Below, piece by piece: positions 37,018-44,773 of a stretch of 47,600 nt of DNA (within the stretch, counting starts at the first letter, position 1; each line of letters starts with the position of its first letter). The notes below the pieces were generated by a model. That model was not told the DNA's origin and did not search any database. It saw nothing but the letters and a program-made list of their open reading frames with translations. Made by a program: the position numbers and the translations under genes. The stretch is from an uncultured Odoribacter sp. (GTDB taxonomy: Bacteria > Bacteroidota > Bacteroidia > Bacteroidales > Marinifilaceae). The DNA is taken from contig UQTM01000021.1 in the NCBI GenBank assembly GCA_900544025.1, positions 1-47,600 of the forward strand, given 5' to 3'.

Positions 37018-39288
37018 TTATTTTTTCCGTTTTTCTTTTCCCCGTTTCTCTCCTTTCTTACCACGAGTCCCCTCTTTTCCGGAATAAAATTTTTTATCCT
37101 TACCGCCACTTTCGGTAAAACTCACCTTATCTCTCCCTTCGTCACCCTCTTCCCTGGCTAAAGTATAATCTAATTGCCGGGCAACCAAATTCGCCTTAGC
37201 CACTTTAACATTCACTTTGTCGCCCAACTGGAATATCTTCCGGTGATGACGGCCTACGATGCAATAATTCTTCTCGTCGAATTCATAATAATCGTCGTCC
37301 AGTTCGGTCATAGACACCAACCCTTCACACTTCGTGTCATCAATCTCGACATAAAAACCCCATTGAGTCACTCCTGAAATCGTACCGACAAAAGTCTGCC
37401 CGATCTTATCGGACATAAATTCGACCTGCTTATATTTAATGGAAGAGCGCTCCGCATTGGCGGCTACCTGTTCCATTTCGGAAGAATGCTTACAATATTC
37501 TTCGAACTTTTCTTTATTGACCGAACGTCCCTCGTCCAGATAACGTTGCAGCAAACGATGCACCATCACATCGGGATAACGACGGATGGGAGAAGTGAAA
37601 TGAGTGTAGAAATCGAATGCCAGCCCATAATGCCCTAAATTATCGGTAGAATAAGCCGCCTTCGCCATAGTTCTTACCGCCAGCGTTTCTATCAGATTTT
37701 GCTCCGGCTTATCCTTTACATCAGACATCAGCTTATTCATAGAACCGGTCAAAGCCTTCCGGCTCGAAGTCTTCACTCCGTAACCGAACTTTGCAATGAA
37801 ACGATTAAAATCCTCCAGCTTTTCAGGCAGGGGTTTTTCGTGCACACGGAATACAAAAGTCGGCGCTTTCTTCCCGGCTTTAGGCTTCCCGATCCGCTCC
37901 GCCACCTTTTTGTTGGCAAGCAGCATAAATTCCTCGATCAGCTTATTAGCCTCTTTCGAACGTTTAAAATATACACCAAGGGGTTTTCCTGCCTCATCCA
38001 GATCGAATTTCACTTCCACGCGGTCGAAATCTATCGCACCCGCTTTAAAGCGCTCCGCCCTTAACTTCTGGGCAAGATCGTTCAGCAAAAGAATCTCTTT
38101 ACGATAATCCCCGTCGGCACCTTCAATGATTGCCTGGGCATCTTCGTACGTAAAACGGCGGTTCGACCGGATCACCGTACGCCCGAACCATTGATCCAAT
38201 ACCTGCACATTTCCGTCCATTTTAAAAATAGCGGAAAAACACAATTTGTCTTCATCGGGACGCAGAGAACATACCCCGTTACTCAGTTTTTCCGGTAACA
38301 TCGGGATCGTCCGGTCCACCAAATATACCGAGGTCGCCCGGGCGTATGCTTCCCGGTCGAGCACAGTATTTTCTTTCACATAATAACTGACATCCGCGAT
38401 ATGTATCCCCACCTCGTATATTCCTTTTCCCAACTCCCGCACCGAAAGAGCATCGTCGAAATCCTTAGCATCCTTCGGGTCGATCGTAAAAGTCACCACA
38501 GGACGCATATCCAAACGTTTCTTCACCTCTTCCTCCGGCAAATCCATACTGATTTTCTCTGCAGCTTTCAGCACATTCGGGGCAAACTTCACAGGCAACT
38601 CGTATTCTGCCATAATAGCGTTCATCTCGGTATCGTTATTTCCCGGTAGCCCCAGCACCTCGATCACCTGTCCCACCGGATTTTTCTGATTATCGGGCCA
38701 TTCGGTAATCTTCACCACCACTTTATCTCCATTCCGGGCCCCATTCATGTTTTGCATAGGGATAAACACATCGTATGGCAACAACTTCCCGGTAGGTATC
38801 AGGAAAGCATAATTTTCCGATCCCTGAATGATACCGACAAAAGTAGCCCGCTTTCTCTCCAATATTTCGATAACCTCTCCTTCCGGGCGGCGATTCCGGC
38901 TGCGGGCATAAACCAGCACTTTCACTTTATCCCCGTTCAGGGCATGCTTCAAATTAGGGAAAGCGACAAAAACATCCTCTTCCACCTCGTTCGAAATAAT
39001 GTATGCCGATCCTTTAGCCGTCAATTCCACCTCTCCGGTAATATAAGCCCCGGTCTGCTTTTGCTTGTAACGTCCGGTTGAAATTTCTTCCAGCTTTCCT
39101 TCATCACGCAAATCACGCAACACTTCGGAAATCTGGCGCTTAGAATCCATCCCCTTGATCTGCAAACGCATAGCCAGCTGCTTATAATTATAATTCTGAG
39201 TAGGATGGTTCGAAAATATTTTTTCTAATTTCTGCCGCAACTCTACTTTACCGATTGTCGCCTCTCCTTTTTTCTTATTCTTTGACAT
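37018..39288 (-). CDS. rnr: Ribonuclease R
   Basis: A 3'-5' exoribonuclease of about 756 residues from ATG 39288 (MSKNKKKGEATIGKVEL); an in-frame ATG at 39324 would add 12 residues. Order: winged helix (NYNYKQLAMRLQIKG), cold-shock domains, the RNB catalytic domain with TIDPKDAKDFDDALS, an S1 domain (FVGTISGVTQWGFYVEI) and a lysine-rich tail. It degrades structured RNA and acts in mRNA and rRNA quality control. A -7 box on the minus strand (39382-39375) could serve it. Confidence 0.93.
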   Translation of the reverse strand: MSKNKKKGEATIGKVELRQKLEKIFSNHPTQNYNYKQLAMRLQIKGMDSKRQISEVLRDLRDEGKLEEISTGRYKQKQTGAYITGEVELTAKGSAYIISNEVEEDVFVAFPNLKHALNGDKVKVLVYARSRNRRPEGEVIEILERKRATFVGIIQGSENYAFLIPTGKLLPYDVFIPMQNMNGARNGDKVVVKITEWPDNQKNPVGQVIEVLGLPGNNDTEMNAIMAEYELPVKFAPNVLKAAEKISMDLPEEEVKKRLDMRPVVTFTIDPKDAKDFDDALSVRELGKGIYEVGIHIADVSYYVKENTVLDREAYARATSVYLVDRTIPMLPEKLSNGVCSLRPDEDKLCFSAIFKMDGNVQVLDQWFGRTVIRSNRRFTYEDAQAIIEGADGDYRKEILLLNDLAQKLRAERFKAGAIDFDRVEVKFDLDEAGKPLGVYFKRSKEANKLIEEFMLLANKKVAERIGKPKAGKKAPTFVFRVHEKPLPEKLEDFNRFIAKFGYGVKTSSRKALTGSMNKLMSDVKDKPEQNLIETLAVRTMAKAAYSTDNLGHYGLAFDFYTHFTSPIRRYPDVMVHRLLQRYLDEGRSVNKEKFEEYCKHSSEMEQVAANAERSSIKYKQVEFMSDKIGQTFVGTISGVTQWGFYVEIDDTKCEGLVSMTELDDDYYEFDEKNYCIVGRHHRKIFQLGDKVNVKVAKANLVARQLDYTLAREEGDEGRDKVSFTESGGKDKKFYSGKEGTRGKKGEKRGKEKRKK

Positions 39289-39324
39289 ATCCTTATTTTT
39301 TAATTCCAGGCTTCTCCCCCACAT

Positions 39325-39663
39325 TCCAAAACTTCATCTTGCACCTGCCTGACTGCGATCGGAAGATCACAAGCCAAAAATATGCCCTAAATTTAGTGAT
39401 TATAAAATAAAAAGCAGAAAAATCCGGCTTTATTATAAAACCGATCAAAGTTTTTCAAGCAGAAATTATTATTTCCAATCCTTCTTCGCTCGACATATCC
39501 CGAACCATATACACCCTGCTTTTTCTACTCAAACACCCGACAGACGCCCTATCTCTCCCTTTTCGAAAATACATAAAAATGCCTTTGAACTTTCAGCACC
39601 CCAAAGTGTGAAAGCCAAAGGCATTAAAATATTTCAAAAAAAATTCAGAACAAACCCGGCGGT
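39325..39663. other. Intergenic region between TDH and rnr
   Basis: It contains a minus-strand -7 box TATTTTTG (39382-39375), probably for rnr, and the terminator of the threonine dehydrogenase gene (39578-39625). No gene is supported in the rest. Confidence 0.5.
39578..39625 (-). terminator. Terminator of the threonine dehydrogenase gene
   Basis: Arms AATGCCTTTG and CAAAGGCATT with an inner stem (CTTTCA/TGAAAG); on the minus strand a T-rich tail follows. Confidence 0.65.
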
Positions 39664-40632
39664 TTATTTCACCAGCCCTTTGTCGAATTTTTCTTTCACT
39701 TTCTGCAACATATCCACCGTCATATTCTGTAAATTATATTCCGGCTTCCATCCCCATTCTTCGCGAGCGCAAGTATCGTCCATACTGTTAGGCCAGCTAT
39801 CTGCAATCGCCTGTTTTACCGGATCGATCTGGTAATCCATGGTGAAAGCAGGAATATGCTTACGAATCTCTGCCGCAATCTGTTCCGGATCGAAACTCAT
39901 AGCTGCAATATTAAAGCTATTCCGGTGTTTCAATTTGGCAGGATCGGCCTCCATCAGCTGAACCACTGCATTCAAAGCGTCCGGCATATACATCATATCC
40001 ATATAAGTGCCTGCCTTCACATTACAGGTAAAAGCCCCCTTACGGATAGCATCGTAATAAATCTCGACAGCATAGTCGGTCGTTCCACCGCCCGGCAACG
40101 TTACATAAGAAATCAGACCGGGGAAACGCACGCTTCTGGTATCCACGCCAAAACGATAGTAATAATAATCGCTCAGCAATTCTCCCGTCACTTTACAAAC
40201 GCCATACATCGTCGTGTTAGACCGTTGCAAAGTATCCTGGGGTGTTTTATCCTTCGGGGTATCCTTACCGAAAGCGCCGATAGAACTCGGAGTAAATACG
40301 GCACAATTATTATCCTTCGCTATATACAAAGAATTAGTCAGCGCACCGATATTGATATCCCAGGCTAATTTTGGGTTTTTCTCTCCGGTTGCCGACAGTA
40401 AAGCTACCAGATTAAAAATAGTGTCTATCCCATATTTTTTTACAATGGCAGCATATTTCTCTCCGTCCAGAGCATTCAATTCTTCAAAAGGTCCTGCTTC
40501 TGCCAAAGCCTTACATTTTTCAGCACTGATATCAGCCGCCACCACACTGTTATCACCGTAAATTGACCTCAAATGGGGAACAAGTTCAGAACCTATTTGT
40601 CCTCCGGCACCGACAATTAATATCTTCTTCAT
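39664..40632 (-). CDS. SDR-type L-threonine 3-dehydrogenase
   Basis: A 322-residue extended SDR. The cofactor motif is KKILIVGAGGQIGSELVPHL, and the catalytic Tyr-Lys pair is in TTMYGVCKVTGELLSDYYY. The signature regions FNLVALLSATGEKNP and FPGLISYVTLPGGGTTDYAVEIY are those of the short-chain threonine dehydrogenases that oxidise threonine to 2-amino-3-ketobutyrate with NAD+. Such enzymes are often misnamed as generic NAD-dependent epimerases. Monocistronic with its own terminator. Confidence 0.88.
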   Translation of the reverse strand: MKKILIVGAGGQIGSELVPHLRSIYGDNSVVAADISAEKCKALAEAGPFEELNALDGEKYAAIVKKYGIDTIFNLVALLSATGEKNPKLAWDINIGALTNSLYIAKDNNCAVFTPSSIGAFGKDTPKDKTPQDTLQRSNTTMYGVCKVTGELLSDYYYYRFGVDTRSVRFPGLISYVTLPGGGTTDYAVEIYYDAIRKGAFTCNVKAGTYMDMMYMPDALNAVVQLMEADPAKLKHRNSFNIAAMSFDPEQIAAEIRKHIPAFTMDYQIDPVKQAIADSWPNSMDDTCAREEWGWKPEYNLQNMTVDMLQKVKEKFDKGLVK

Positions 40633-40746
40633 TGTAAATGATTTTTAATTTTTTTAATAAATACAGGTGGTACACCACATAAATCCCTGCAAATGTATAT
40701 AATTAAAATATTTTACAAAGCTAAAAAATGAAATATTTTCAGTTCA

Positions 40747-41232
40747 TTAACTAAAAAGTTGAAAGCCGGAACTCTGTTCCTCTTCATAAAAATAATCAAT
40801 CTGTAAATCAGGACGTTTGTAGGCCTGCACAGCCAACTGATCGCACCTTTCATTCTCCGGCACATCGGCATGTCCTTTCACCCAAACGAACTTCACATGA
40901 TGTTTTCTGTAAATAGCCAGGAAACGCTTCCATAGATCGGGATTTTTTTTGTCTTTAAACCCTTTCTTTTCCCAACCGAACACCCAGCCTTTTTCTACGG
41001 CATCCACCACATAGCGCGAATCGGAATATACGGTCACATCGCGCCCGGGAATTTTCAAAGCTTCGAGCCCGACAATCACAGCCAGCAACTCCATACGGTT
41101 ATTGGTCGTTAAGCGAAATCCGGCCAACAGCTCTTTCCGGTGGACCCCGGCCTTCAACACCACTCCAAATCCTCCGGGACCCGGATTCCCGCTGGCGGCA
41201 CCATCCGTATAGATCACTATTCTTTCTGCCAT
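40747..41232 (-). CDS. rnhA: Ribonuclease HI
   Basis: A 161-residue RNase H type 1. The four acidic residues are visible in VIYTDGAASGNPGPGGFG, TTNNRMELLAVIVGLEAL, VYSDSRYVVDAV and RCDQLAVQAY; the handle-region sequence KGWVFGWEKKGFKDKKNPDLW follows, and the histidine lies in WVKGHADVPENE. It removes RNA from RNA-DNA hybrids in replication. Full length, cytoplasmic. Confidence 0.95.
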   Translation of the reverse strand: MAERIVIYTDGAASGNPGPGGFGVVLKAGVHRKELLAGFRLTTNNRMELLAVIVGLEALKIPGRDVTVYSDSRYVVDAVEKGWVFGWEKKGFKDKKNPDLWKRFLAIYRKHHVKFVWVKGHADVPENERCDQLAVQAYKRPDLQIDYFYEEEQSSGFQLFS

Positions 41233-41604
41233 AGTATCAAATTACATTTCAATTATAAGAGAAGCAAAATTAATATATAAATCCCTTACAGGCAAACCTC
41301 ATTTCAAGCCTTTCCCAGTGGATCATCGGATTTATCTATATATTCATAGAAATTAAGTATTTGATTCACATATATTTATTTTTTAATTTTACATCAAGAG
41401 AAAAAATCCGGATATGTCCGGCTTATCGTTCCGGAATCAGTGAAGGAGAAAACAGACAAAATAGGAATAAAGAACATACTCCGCCACTTGTGCAAATGAA
41501 AGGAAACAATAAGTAAACATACTGGAAAAACAATAAGCCCCGATCGACAGAAAATAATTGAAAACCGGAGGCTTTATCGTCAAACTTTTTAAAACAAAAA
41601 TAAA
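41233..41604. other. Divergent region rnhA/sodB with promoter and long leader
   Basis: 372 bases. It contains a plus-strand promoter at 41360-41391 with about 210 bases of leader before sodB, and a short hairpin (TCCGGATATGTCCGG, 41407-41421). Nothing coding is supported. Confidence 0.5.
41360..41391 (+). promoter_or_regulatory. Likely promoter of sodB
   Basis: TTTG at 41360-41363, exactly 20 bases, then TAATTTTA at 41384-41391 (one mismatch to the consensus). The start codon is 214 bases downstream, so a nearer, unrecognised promoter is possible. Confidence 0.4.
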
Positions 41605-42189
41605 ATGAAACGTTTTACATTACCAATATTACCTTATGGAAACGGAGCCTTAGCTCCCGTTATCAGTGAAAATACCATAAATTATCACTATGGGAAACAC
41701 TTACAGACTTATATCGACAACCTAAACAAACTGATCGAAGGAACTCCATTAGAACAAGCAGACCTGGAAACGATCGTAAAAAAGGCGGACGGCGCTATTT
41801 TCAATAATGCGGCACAAACCTGGAATCATACTTTCTATTTCAACACCTTTTCCCCGGTAGCCAAACAAAAACCGGAAGGGAAACTGTTGCAGGCCATCGA
41901 AAAAACATGGGGATCGTTCGAGGACTTCAAAAAAGAATTCGTATCCCAGGGAACGGCTATTTTCGGCTCCGGCTGGGTATGGCTGGTACAAACCCCGGAA
42001 AATAAACTGGCCATATTAAAAGAAGGCAATGCAGGTAATCCGCTAACTCACGGCGACGCGCCCTTATTGGGAATCGATGTATGGGAACATTCTTATTATC
42101 TGGATTACCAAAACCGGAGAGCCGACCACCTTCAAGCCCTCTGGCAAATTATCGACTGGAATGTGATAGAAACAAGATTTCAGCCATAA
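41605..42189 (+). CDS. sodB: Superoxide dismutase (Fe/Mn family)
   Basis: A 194-residue superoxide dismutase. The four metal ligands are in NYHYGKHLQTYIDNLN, AAQTWNHTFYF, and GIDVWEHSYYLDYQNRRADHLQALW. It is close to the Fe-type enzymes of Bacteroides, which can also work with Mn. It detoxifies superoxide in the cytoplasm. A long leader precedes it and a strong hairpin terminator follows. Confidence 0.93.
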   Translation: MKRFTLPILPYGNGALAPVISENTINYHYGKHLQTYIDNLNKLIEGTPLEQADLETIVKKADGAIFNNAAQTWNHTFYFNTFSPVAKQKPEGKLLQAIEKTWGSFEDFKKEFVSQGTAIFGSGWVWLVQTPENKLAILKEGNAGNPLTHGDAPLLGIDVWEHSYYLDYQNRRADHLQALWQIIDWNVIETRFQP

Positions 42190-42201
42190 AGATTAAAAAG
42201 T

Positions 42202-42232
42202 AAAGGCATGGATTTAAATCCATGCCTTTTTA
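42202..42232. terminator. Terminator after sodB
   Basis: Perfect 14-base arms (42202-42215 and 42216-42229), core GGCATGGATTTAAATCCATG, followed by T residues. Confidence 0.85.
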
Positions 42233-42297
42233 CCTGCTGATCACACAACAAAGCATATAGAAAAACTCTCTCCGTCAGTTCTTATTGGAAACCGTAT

Positions 42298-42420
42298 TCA
42301 CAACCGAAATTTTGTAAAAGACAACGAACGAACCCCCGGACCGGGCTGCCCCGCACCTCCATAAAATTCCGCACTTGCAACCTGAGAAACGCCCATACCG
42401 CCGCCTATAAAGAAAAACAT
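42298..42420 (-). other. Small open frame, 40 residues, possibly a remnant
   Basis: Starts ATG 42420 with MFFFIGGGMGVSQVASAEF and continues with a Gly/Pro-rich part (FYGGAGQPGPGVRS). It begins three bases after the stop of another small frame (42423-42512), in a different frame. Together they could be a small exported peptide system, or two pieces of a decayed gene. There is no homology I recognise and no promoter seen. Confidence 0.25.
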
Positions 42421-42422
42421 AT

Positions 42423-42512
42423 TTAGCCTGCTTTTCCTACAGGAGAAACACATCCTATCGGCAGCAAAGTCAAAACCAAAAGAAAATTTAAACGCATCCT
42501 AATCCTTTTCAT
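42423..42512 (-). other. Small open frame with a lipoprotein-like signal, 29 residues
   Basis: MKRIRMRLNFLLVLTLLPIGC followed by VSPVGKAG and a stop. The basic start, hydrophobic core and LPIGC form a plausible lipobox, which would give a tiny lipopeptide of nine residues. Such mini-lipoproteins exist, but a frameshifted remnant joined with the next frame is equally plausible. Confidence 0.3.
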
Positions 42513-42641
42513 TTTTTATTTCAAAGCAACTCCCGAAATGTCAAGATTTCATTTCAATTCTGTGACAAAAACATAAAAAAAGGAATAAACCAACACCATA
42601 TTTGTAGGTGCAGAAATGAAATTATATACAATTACATAAAT

Positions 42642-42685
42642 TTTATTTACAAATGTTGTAAATAAAAATATAATTGATACCTTTG
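42642..42685 (+). promoter_or_regulatory. Promoter overlapping a 25-bp palindrome
   Basis: TTTATTTACAA (42642-42652), ATG, TTGTAAATAAA (42656-42666) form a perfect palindrome with a 3-base centre. A TTG inside its right arm lies 19 bases before TACCTTTG (42678-42685), so a bound regulator would cover the -33 box. Downstream is only a 20-residue frame (42696-42758, MSKSSEVLSRTVSIIIAGAA). Confidence 0.4.
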
Positions 42686-42695
42686 TCAAGAATAG

Positions 42696-42758
42696 ATGAG
42701 TAAATCATCTGAAGTTCTTTCACGTACCGTTAGCATTATTATTGCTGGAGCTGCTTAA
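42696..42758 (+). other. Tiny open frame, 20 residues, directly after a promoter
   Basis: ATG 42696 encodes a basic/polar start followed by a hydrophobic end (TVSIIIAGAA). It sits about 10 bases after the predicted -7 box. It could be a leader peptide or a small membrane peptide, or chance. On the opposite strand the same bases encode LRKHYNTFAAVILNNLR-like residues that resemble the end of a transposase, which competes with this reading. Confidence 0.2.
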
Positions 42759-42807
42759 AACCAATTCTGAGATTGTTCAATATGACGGCAGCGAAAGTGT
42801 TGTAATG

Positions 42808-42839
42808 CTTGCGTAAAGTCTTATATATTCGTATCTTTG
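42808..42839 (+). promoter_or_regulatory. Promoter of the small RNA at 42845
   Basis: CTTG at 42808-42811, 20 bases, TATCTTTG at 42832-42839. It is followed directly by a hairpin ending in nine T residues, with no start codon. Confidence 0.55.
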
Positions 42840-42844
42840 TACAT

Positions 42845-42941
42845 ATAAAAGATTAGCGCAGGCATACTTCATTTGTTGTGTCATAAGGTCCTCAGAAACC
42901 GGTTTTAGCATCAATGGAGTATTGTCCTGCGCTTTTTTTTT
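42845..42941 (+). ncRNA. Probable small RNA, about 97 nt, family unknown
   Basis: Starts just after a full promoter. A long stem pairs GCGCAGG (42856-42862) with CCTGCGC (42926-42932), extended by imperfect pairing of CATACTTCATT with AATGGAGTATTG. Nine T residues follow (42933-42941), as in an intrinsic terminator. The closed long-hairpin shape recalls 6S RNA, but I cannot confirm the family. The 3' arm can alternatively pair with 42944-42957. Confidence 0.5.
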
Positions 42942-42963
42942 AGGCAGGACATACTCCCATACA

Positions 42964-43021
42964 AACAGTCGGGTGGTATGTAAACGGCACCATACCTCGT
43001 TTACTGTACCACCCAGCTGTT
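42964..43021. repeat. Long imperfect hairpin
   Basis: Three stacked stems: AACAG/CTGTT, GGGTGGTA (42971-42978)/TACCACCC (43007-43014), TAAACG (42981-42986)/CGTTTA (42998-43003), with an 11-base loop. It is followed by TTTCTTTT. It could be a terminator, part of a longer RNA, or a DNA recombination substrate. Confidence 0.6.
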
Positions 43022-43063
43022 TCTTTTAGATCACTTCCGATCCTCCCATTTTTTCAACCACGC

Positions 43064-43159
43064 AATGCAGCCAGCCATTTTAGCCCGTCACGGGAACTGA
43101 GACAATAGGCACAACTGTGCTAAACTAACAGAACTACCCTAAAATGGCTTGGTTGCATT
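43064..43159. repeat. 20-bp inverted repeat enclosing a structured 55-bp loop
   Basis: Left arm 43064-43083 and right arm 43139-43159 match with one mismatch and one indel (core AGCCATTTTAG/CTAAAATGGCT). Inside are two more hairpins: CCCG-TCA-CGGG (43084-43094) and GCAC-AACT-GTGC (43109-43120). It could be a structured RNA, a MITE-like element or a single-strand recombination site. Confidence 0.6.
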
Positions 43160-43387
43160 ATTAAAAAGATATTCTTATTCCCAATATCTATCGACTTATT
43201 AAAGCATATCCCTCAATAAAGTAAACTTACCAAACTGGCATAGCTTATACAAAGTTACCGGTCAAAAATTTAACCCGGTCAACACAAAAATAAAAGACCT
43301 CCCTCCAAAATAAGAATTGTTTTATTCGATCGGCAGCCAAAAGTAGAGTATTGTGGTAAGTTCATCGGTAAAAAAAGAAATGAGTAC

Positions 43388-43486
43388 GCTCCCCCTCGTT
43401 CGAATCTTTAAGAAAAGAAAAACGATTGGAGAAAATAAAGAAAGGAAGACTGTTTTAGTCTTCCTTTCTGTGGGCGCTGAGGGATT
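43388..43486 (-). pseudogene. Duplicated 3' end of tRNA-Val with its terminator
   Basis: This 99-base segment is nearly identical to 43526-43623, which holds the 3' end of the intact tRNA-Val and its terminator. It includes its own terminator hairpin (GGAAGACT-GTTTT-AGTCTTCC) and the tRNA end GGGCGCTGAGGGATT on the plus strand. Where the T loop should continue, an unrelated ~33-base insert (43487-43518) with short repeats of CTCGTGA precedes GAACCC. It is therefore a broken tRNA copy, left by tandem duplication or by an integration/excision event. Confidence 0.7.
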
Positions 43487-43577
43487 ACTCGTGACGAACG
43501 TCACTCGTGAGCACGTTACGAACCCGCTCCCCTTCGTTCGAATTTTCAGGAAAAGAAAAACGATTGGAGAAAATAAA

Positions 43578-43606
43578 AAAAGGAAGACTGTTTTAGTCTT
43601 CCTTTT
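43578..43606 (-). terminator. Terminator of tRNA-Val
   Basis: Perfect 12-base arms (43578-43589 and 43595-43606), loop GTTTT, T-rich tail on the minus strand. An almost identical copy lies at 43441-43467. Confidence 0.8.
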
Positions 43607-43607
43607 G

Positions 43608-43682
43608 TGGGCGCTGAGGGATTCGAACCCCCGACCCTCTGGGTGTAAACCAGATGCTCTGAACCAACTGAGCTAAGCGCCC
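43608..43682 (-). tRNA. tRNA-Val (anticodon TAC)
   Basis: 75 bases. Acceptor GGGCGCT pairs with AGCGCCC (discriminator A). The D arm is AGCTCAGTTGGTTCAGAGC, the anticodon stem TCTGG/CCAGA encloses TTTACAC, giving anticodon TAC, and the T arm is GGGGGTTCGAATCCC. CCA is not encoded. Confidence 0.95.
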
Positions 43683-43804
43683 GTGCTATCATCCGATTGC
43701 GGGTACAAATGTAGCGCATTTTTTTATTCCTACAAACATTTCAAAAAAATATTTTCATAAACAATTTCATTTTTCATACCTTTGAAATCATCATATACGA
43801 TAAT

Positions 43805-44338
43805 ATGCATATTCTTAAAAGTTATTATATCATACCTATATTTATTATAAACCTATTCTCGTTCCCTGAAAAGAGAGAAATAGTCACCTCTCTTTCCCAT
43901 TGGAACACAAAAATCACACCGATACAGATGAATCCATACATTTATCAGGACTTCGCACAAAATTCCACGTCCCCGGACACCAATACTTTTGTAAACGATT
44001 CTTTATATATACATATACCGTCCTATTCTGCCGGACAGGATTCTTTACCCGCTTTTAACTATCAAAATCTGAAAAATTATATCTTTTCAAATCTCTGTTA
44101 TCCTCTCGATGCCCAGGAAAAAGGGATCGAAGGAGAAGTACAGATTCATTTCTGTGTCCAAAAAAATGGAGAAACAACTCACATCCGTATCGTCAAGACT
44201 GTCCATCCATTACTCGACAGCACTACCTTGCAATTAATTCAAGCTATGCCTCGCTGGAAACCCTTTACACAAGAATTCGCTCCGGACAGCTTATCCTACA
44301 CGATACCGGTCACATTCGAATTAAAAAACGATCGTTAA
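43805..44338 (+). CDS. TonB C-terminal domain protein
   Basis: A 177-residue protein with a short hydrophobic N-terminus (YYIIPIFIINLFSF) and a C-terminal TonB-like domain: NLCYPLDAQEKGIEGEVQIHFCV, then TTLQLIQAMPRWKPFTQ. The domain normally touches outer membrane receptors or other envelope partners. There is no proline-rich spacer and no ExbB/ExbD nearby, so it may be a structural TonB-like protein and not an energy transducer. AT-rich relative to neighbours. Confidence 0.75.
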   Translation: MHILKSYYIIPIFIINLFSFPEKREIVTSLSHWNTKITPIQMNPYIYQDFAQNSTSPDTNTFVNDSLYIHIPSYSAGQDSLPAFNYQNLKNYIFSNLCYPLDAQEKGIEGEVQIHFCVQKNGETTHIRIVKTVHPLLDSTTLQLIQAMPRWKPFTQEFAPDSLSYTIPVTFELKNDR

Positions 44339-44436
44339 ATCGGACTGATTTTTTAACCATTTATTAGCAAAATAATTAACAAATTTTACCAATACAAGAG
44401 TATCTTCTTTCAAAAATACATCTACCTTTGTGTCGT

Positions 44437-44524
44437 CTTTGAAAAAAGACTGTTTTTCATAAGTTTGTATGGTTTAGGTTAGTAGTTAGTAAATGTTTAA
44501 GGGTCGGTTTTCCGGCCCTTTTTC
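44437..44524 (+). ncRNA. Probable small RNA, about 90 nt, family unknown
   Basis: A -7 box TACCTTTG (44423-44430) is followed by about 70 bases without a start codon or frame and a clear terminator: GGGTCGG-TTTT-CCGGCCC (44501-44517) plus TTTTT. The body contains TAGGTTAGTAGTTAGTAAA, an A/T/G-rich unpaired-looking stretch suited to base pairing with target mRNA. No -33 box was found at the right distance. The transcription start is estimated. Confidence 0.5.
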
Positions 44525-44714
44525 ATGACATATTCTATCTTTTTCCAAGTTTATACTCTCCTAAAGAATGATTTTATTCTCTTCCTATCGCATCCATTTT
44601 TGAACATCCTGTCCCTCTTGTTCACTTCTAAAAATTTCCACTTTCCTTACAACGATATTTTTCCGTCTTACCGAAAAATACAATAATTCCATCGTACAAT
44701 ATAAAATGGATTTA

Positions 44715-44722
44715 TAATTTTG
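44715..44722 (+). promoter_or_regulatory. -7 box for folB
   Basis: TAATTTTG, about 50 bases before the folB start codon. A TTG codon at 44720 is in frame with folB but lies in the promoter, so it is unlikely to be the start. Confidence 0.5.
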
Positions 44723-44773
44723 TCAGCCGATGAAAGTCGTTTAATTTTGATCAAACAAATCCAAACAAAGCAC

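Larger units (their letters stand above)
44339..44773. other. Intergenic region with a probable small RNA
   Basis: Between the TonB-like gene and folB. It holds the probable small RNA unit at 44423-44524 and the folB -7 box at 44715-44722; nothing else is supported. Confidence 0.5.

Noticed and set aside
42845..42941. Assignment of this small RNA as 6S RNA
   Set aside because: The long closed hairpin is suggestive, but it is shorter than usual and I cannot confirm the central bubble pattern without a covariance model.
43064..43159. attC-type integron site
   Set aside because: The paired arms lack the GTTRRRY core pairs and no integrase is nearby.
43353..43676. 107-residue frame across the tRNA-Val region
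   Set aside because: It is a translation of the duplicated terminator and tRNA antisense sequence, with an internal repeat that simply mirrors the DNA duplication.
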